From: Cryptosporangium aurantiacum
GTDB taxonomy: Bacteria; Actinomycetota; Actinomycetes; Mycobacteriales; Cryptosporangiaceae
Assembly: GCF_900143005.1 (NCBI RefSeq)
Contig: NZ_FRCS01000002.1
Location: 310,001-374,000 of the forward strand
Reading direction: 5' to 3'
Length of the DNA stretch: 64,000 nucleotides
In this document: positions 60,738-64,000 of the stretch, piece by piece
How positions within the stretch are numbered: position 1 is the stretch's first letter
How the letters are laid out: every line of letters starts with the position of its first letter
Notes under the pieces: generated by a model
Databases searched by the model: none
Seen by the model: only the letters and a program-made list of their open reading frames with translations
What the model was told of the DNA's origin: nothing
Position numbers and translations under genes: made by a program

Positions 60738-61502
60738 ATGGATTCGGTCGTCACGCTCGTGACCGACCTCCGTGCCCCCGTCCTCTACGCATTGATCCTC
60801 GGCGTCGTCTTCGCCGAGACCGCGGTCCTGCTGGGCATGCTGCTTCCCGGCGAGACCGCCGCGATCGTGGCCGGTGTCCTCGCCGCTCAGCACCAACTCT
60901 CGCTGGAGATCGTCATCCCGCTGGTGGTGGTGGCCGCGATCGTCGGTGACACCACCGGTTACCTGCTCGGCCGGCGTTTCGGCCCGGCGGTCCTGGGCGG
61001 TCGGCTGTTACGCCGACGGCGCGCACAGGTGGAGCGAGCCGCCGTTTCGCTGCGCCGCCACGGCTGGCTCGTGATCGTCGTCAGCCGGTTCTTGCCGTTC
61101 CTCCGCACCGTGACCCCGGCCGCAGCCGGGGCCACCCGGGTGCCGTACCCGGCGTTCGCCGCCGCCGACGTGGTGGGCTGCTTGCTCTGGGGCATCGGAT
61201 GCCCGCTGCTGGGTTACGTCGCCGCCGACTCCTACCGCCACGTCGAGGAGGTCGTCGGCAACACCGGCATCGTCGTACTGGTGCTGCTGATCCTGGGCGC
61301 GTGGGCACTGCGCGTCCGGCGGCGGCGCCGGGGAGCCGCCGTGCCCGCCGCTCCTGACGAGGAGCCGGCCGCGCCGCAGCCCGCACGGGCGACGCGCCGC
61401 CGCCGCCCGGCTGCCGAGCCCACGCCGGTCGACACGGCCGGCCAGGCCACCTCGATCGGCCTCCTCCGCCCCCGCAGACGAACCGACCGCCGCCGTCCCT
61501 GA
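60738..61502 (+). CDS. DedA-family membrane protein, copy 2
   Basis: A 254-residue DedA protein: VVFAETAVLLGMLLPGETAAI, a VVAAIVGDTTGYLLGRRFG segment, RRHGWLVIVVSRFLPFLRT with the conserved Arg residues, and a long basic C-terminal tail (Arg-rich, about 185-254). A GAAGGAGGCG ribosome binding site lies before ATG 60738. The tail differs from the first DedA protein. It is probably a lipid scramblase or flippase. Confidence 0.85.
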   Translation: MDSVVTLVTDLRAPVLYALILGVVFAETAVLLGMLLPGETAAIVAGVLAAQHQLSLEIVIPLVVVAAIVGDTTGYLLGRRFGPAVLGGRLLRRRRAQVERAAVSLRRHGWLVIVVSRFLPFLRTVTPAAAGATRVPYPAFAAADVVGCLLWGIGCPLLGYVAADSYRHVEEVVGNTGIVVLVLLILGAWALRVRRRRRGAAVPAAPDEEPAAPQPARATRRRRPAAEPTPVDTAGQATSIGLLRPRRRTDRRRP

Positions 61503-61576
61503 CCGCCCGCGCCGGGTAACTCCGTTGGTGCCGGAGGGAGAATGGCGATGGTCGAGACGGCGGAGGTGGGCCAACG

Positions 61577-64000
61577 GTGGAGATCGGGCTGCTGGGCGCG
61601 GTCGAAATCAGAGCTGACGGCGCTCCCGTGCCCATCGGCGGCCAACGGCTGCGTGCGGTGCTGGCGCGCCTCGCCCTGGACGCCGGCCGCCTGGTCACGG
61701 CCGACGCGCTCGTAGACGCCATCTGGGGTGACGACCCGCCCGGCGGGGCGGTGAACGCGCTCCAGTCGCTGGTCAGCCGACTCCGTCGGGCGCTGCCCGA
61801 CGGAGCGGTCGAGTCGGTCCCGGCCGGCTACCGGCTCGCGATCGATGCGGACGCGGTGGACGCGCTCCACTTCGAGAAGCTGGCCACCGCGGGGCGCCGC
61901 GCGCTCGAGAGCGGCAACACCGCAGGGGCGGCGACGACACTCCGGGAGGCGCTGGCGCTCTGGCGCGGCCCGGCGCTGGCCGACGTCGGCGACGCGCCGT
62001 TCCGGCCGGCCGCCGTCACCCGGCTGGAGCACGGCCGCCTCGGTGCGCTCGAGGACCGCATCCACGCCGACCTCGCGCTCGGCAGGCACACCGACGTCAT
62101 TCCCGAGCTGGAAGCGCTCACCGCGGAGCACCCGCTGCGCGAGCGTCCACACGCGCAGCTCGTCCTCGCGCTGGGCGGCGCCTCCCGGCAGGCCGACGCG
62201 CTGGCCGTGTACGACCGGATCCGGCGGCGGCTGGCCGACGAGCTCGGCGTCGACCCGGGGCCGGTGCTGGCGGCAGCGCACGCCACGGTCCTCGGGGCCC
62301 CGACCACACGCGCTGCCACGCTCGCGCCCGGCCCTCCGGTCGCCGCGGAGCGCGCACCCCGCGCGGACGGACGCATTCGGGGGAACCTGCGTCCGCAGCT
62401 CAACAGCTTCGTCGGCCGCCGCACCGAGCTCACCGCGGTCACCGAGCTGCTGACCGCCGAGCGGCTGGTCACGCTGATCGGGCCGGGCGGAGCGGGTAAG
62501 ACCCGGCTCGCCGAGGAGACCGGCGCGCGGCTCGCCGACCGCTCTCCCGGCGGGGTCTGGATGGTGGCGCTCGCCCCGGTCGGCGACGGCAGCGAACTGC
62601 CCCAGACCGTGCTCACCAGCCTCGGGCGGCGGCAGGTCGGCCTACTCGACCGCAGCCGGCCGGGCATCGACCCTCCGGTCCCGCCCGACGTGTACGGCAT
62701 CCTCACCAACGCGCTGAGTGCGGGTCCGACGCTGTTGCTGCTCGACAACTGCGAGCACCTCGTCGAGCCGGTCGCCGAGCTCGCGCACACGCTGCTGCTC
62801 GACTGCCCCGAGCTGCGGATCCTCGCCACCAGCCGGGAGCCGCTCGGCGTCCCGGGCGAGCGGCTGCACCCGGTGCCCAGCCTGGACGCCCCGCCGCCCG
62901 GCTCGCTCACCCCCGCGCAGGCCGCCCGCTACCCGGCGGTCCAACTGCTCGTCGACCGCGCCGCCGCGGTCCGCCCGGGCTTCGCGCTGAACCCCGGGAA
63001 CGTCGCCGCGGTGGTCGAGATCTGCCGTCGGCTGGACGGCATGCCGCTCGCCCTCGAGCTGGCCGCCGCCCGGCTGCGGTCGCTCTCACCGGAGCAGCTG
63101 GCCGACCGGCTCGGCGACCGGTTCCGGCTGCTCACCGGCGGAAGCCGCACCGCCCTCCCCCGCCACCAGACGCTGCGCGCCGTCGTCGCCTGGAGCTGGG
63201 AGCTGCTCAGCGTCCCCGAGCAGGTGCTCTGGCGACGCCTGTCGCAGTCTCCGGCGGGCGCCACGCTGGAGGCCGCCGAACAGGTCTGCGCGGACGACGA
63301 ACTGCCCGCCGCCCACGTCCTGGAGACGCTCGCGTCGCTAGTGGACAAGTCGCTGGTCGAGCTGGTCGCCGACGTTGATCCGCCGCGCTACCGGATGCTG
63401 GAGACCGTCCGCGCGTTCGGTGCCGAGCGGCTCGAGGACGCGGGCGAGACCGCCCGGATCCGCGACGCGCAGCTGGCGTACTACCTGGACCTGGTCGAGT
63501 CGGTCGAACCGCGGCTGCGCGGCCCGGAGCAGGCGATCTGGACCGCGCGGCTGGGGCTGGAGTACGAGAACATCACCGCGTCGCTCCGCTGGGCCGTCGA
63601 CCAGCGGCTCGCGGAGCCCGCGGTCCGGATGGTCTCGGCGCTGACCTGGTATCTGGCGGTCCGGGGCGCGCACGAGGAGGCGTCCCGGTGGAGCAATGCC
63701 GTGCTCCCGCTCGCCGACGACGCCCCGCCGGTCAGCGCGGCCGTCGTCCGGGCTTTCGCGGGCCTGATGGCGGCGAGCGTCCACGGCGACTACCTCACGG
63801 CGCGGGACGAGGCCCGGCGCATCGCGGTCGAGATCGCGCCGTACGTCGCCGCTCCCGAGGCACCGCCGGTCCTGATTCTCGCCGACAGCATCATCGGGTT
63901 CTTCGCCGATCAGAACGACCGGATCCAAGCGTCGCTCGGGCGGGCGCGGAGGCATCCCGATCCGTGGATCCGGGCGCTGGCGATCTATCTCGAAGCGTCG
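61577..64000 (+). CDS. AfsR/SARP-type regulator with BTAD and NB-ARC ATPase, 3' end outside window
   Basis: An open frame of 808 codons without stop to the window edge. It starts VEIGLLGAVEIRADG at GTG 61577, with GGAGGT 9 bp upstream. Residues 1-90 form an OmpR-like DNA-binding domain (LVDAIWGDDPPGGAVNALQSLV), about 95-235 a BTAD domain, and about 275-560 an NB-ARC-type ATPase with Walker A GPGGAGKT and Walker B LLLLDNCEH, then GMPLALELAAAR. A TPR-like region begins near 620. Such proteins activate secondary metabolism. Confidence 0.85.
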   Translation, partial: MEIGLLGAVEIRADGAPVPIGGQRLRAVLARLALDAGRLVTADALVDAIWGDDPPGGAVNALQSLVSRLRRALPDGAVESVPAGYRLAIDADAVDALHFEKLATAGRRALESGNTAGAATTLREALALWRGPALADVGDAPFRPAAVTRLEHGRLGALEDRIHADLALGRHTDVIPELEALTAEHPLRERPHAQLVLALGGASRQADALAVYDRIRRRLADELGVDPGPVLAAAHATVLGAPTTRAATLAPGPPVAAERAPRADGRIRGNLRPQLNSFVGRRTELTAVTELLTAERLVTLIGPGGAGKTRLAEETGARLADRSPGGVWMVALAPVGDGSELPQTVLTSLGRRQVGLLDRSRPGIDPPVPPDVYGILTNALSAGPTLLLLDNCEHLVEPVAELAHTLLLDCPELRILATSREPLGVPGERLHPVPSLDAPPPGSLTPAQAARYPAVQLLVDRAAAVRPGFALNPGNVAAVVEICRRLDGMPLALELAAARLRSLSPEQLADRLGDRFRLLTGGSRTALPRHQTLRAVVAWSWELLSVPEQVLWRRLSQSPAGATLEAAEQVCADDELPAAHVLETLASLVDKSLVELVADVDPPRYRMLETVRAFGAERLEDAGETARIRDAQLAYYLDLVESVEPRLRGPEQAIWTARLGLEYENITASLRWAVDQRLAEPAVRMVSALTWYLAVRGAHEEASRWSNAVLPLADDAPPVSAAVVRAFAGLMAASVHGDYLTARDEARRIAVEIAPYVAAPEAPPVLILADSIIGFFADQNDRIQASLGRARRHPDPWIRALAIYLEAS

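Overview
The window is very GC-rich DNA with dense coding on both strands, frequent GTG starts, 4-bp ATGA/GTGA overlaps and strong GGAGG-type ribosome binding sites. Together with the gene families seen (DUF397, DUF1707, a DivIVA-like coiled-coil protein, a fused HAD/PlsC acyltransferase beside PlsB, a PASTA-less Ser/Thr kinase, an AfsR-type regulator, MHYT proteins), this points to a chromosomal segment of a soil or plant-associated actinomycete. A Frankiales/Cryptosporangium/Micromonosporales type is plausible, but I cannot fix the genus. I see no phage, transposase, tRNA, rRNA or CRISPR array.

Layout. 1-5 kb: end of a glycerolipid operon (plsB, then a HAD-PlsC fusion) and two secreted proteins. 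5-10 kb: SEC-C protein, gamma-glutamylcyclotransferase-like protein, small exported protein, PP2C phosphatase, GNAT enzyme, and a membrane-anchored expansin. 10.5-14 kb: an unusual double-module histidine kinase and its LuxR-type regulator. 14-18 kb: a four-gene ABC importer (lipoprotein, two permeases, ATPase) with two perfect hairpins in its leader. 18-24 kb: Ser/Thr kinase, universal stress protein, GH8 glycosidase, AI-2E-type transporter. 24-28.7 kb: small membrane and acidic proteins, an OmpR-type DNA-binding protein without a receiver, thioesterase plus hydroxyacid-oxoacid transhydrogenase.

28.7-35 kb: NDH-2, a membrane-fused spermidine-synthase-like protein, a DUF4230 protein, and two MHYT sensors. 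A 69-bp three-arm inverted-repeat element lies next to the following two-component operon (35-37 kb). 37-42 kb: DUF1707, DUF397, DivIVA-like protein, DedA protein and a GCS2-family ligase. 42-43.6 kb: olsB-olsA (ornithine lipid synthesis). 43.6-45.2 kb: a DUF2470 protein and an S4 ribosomal protein facing each other across an iron-box-like palindrome. 45-51 kb: DUF4870, class-2 lipase, ACT protein, and an MMPL exporter with its own ArsR-type regulator. 51-57.6 kb: two DUF202 proteins, a PotD-like lipoprotein, aldehyde dehydrogenase, a secreted phytase/esterase-like protein and GabT. 57.6-64 kb: TetR regulator and MMPL exporter, a second DedA protein, and the start of an AfsR-like regulator that runs off the window.

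Themes: membrane lipid synthesis (plsB/plsC, olsB/olsA), envelope and polysaccharide modification (expansin, GH8, lipase), signalling (two two-component pairs, Ser/Thr kinase, PP2C, MHYT), and amine/GABA-type metabolism (two polyamine-type substrate-binding proteins, GabT, aldehyde dehydrogenase, transhydrogenase). The links between distant loci are inference. Convergent genes are often separated by perfect inverted-repeat terminators.
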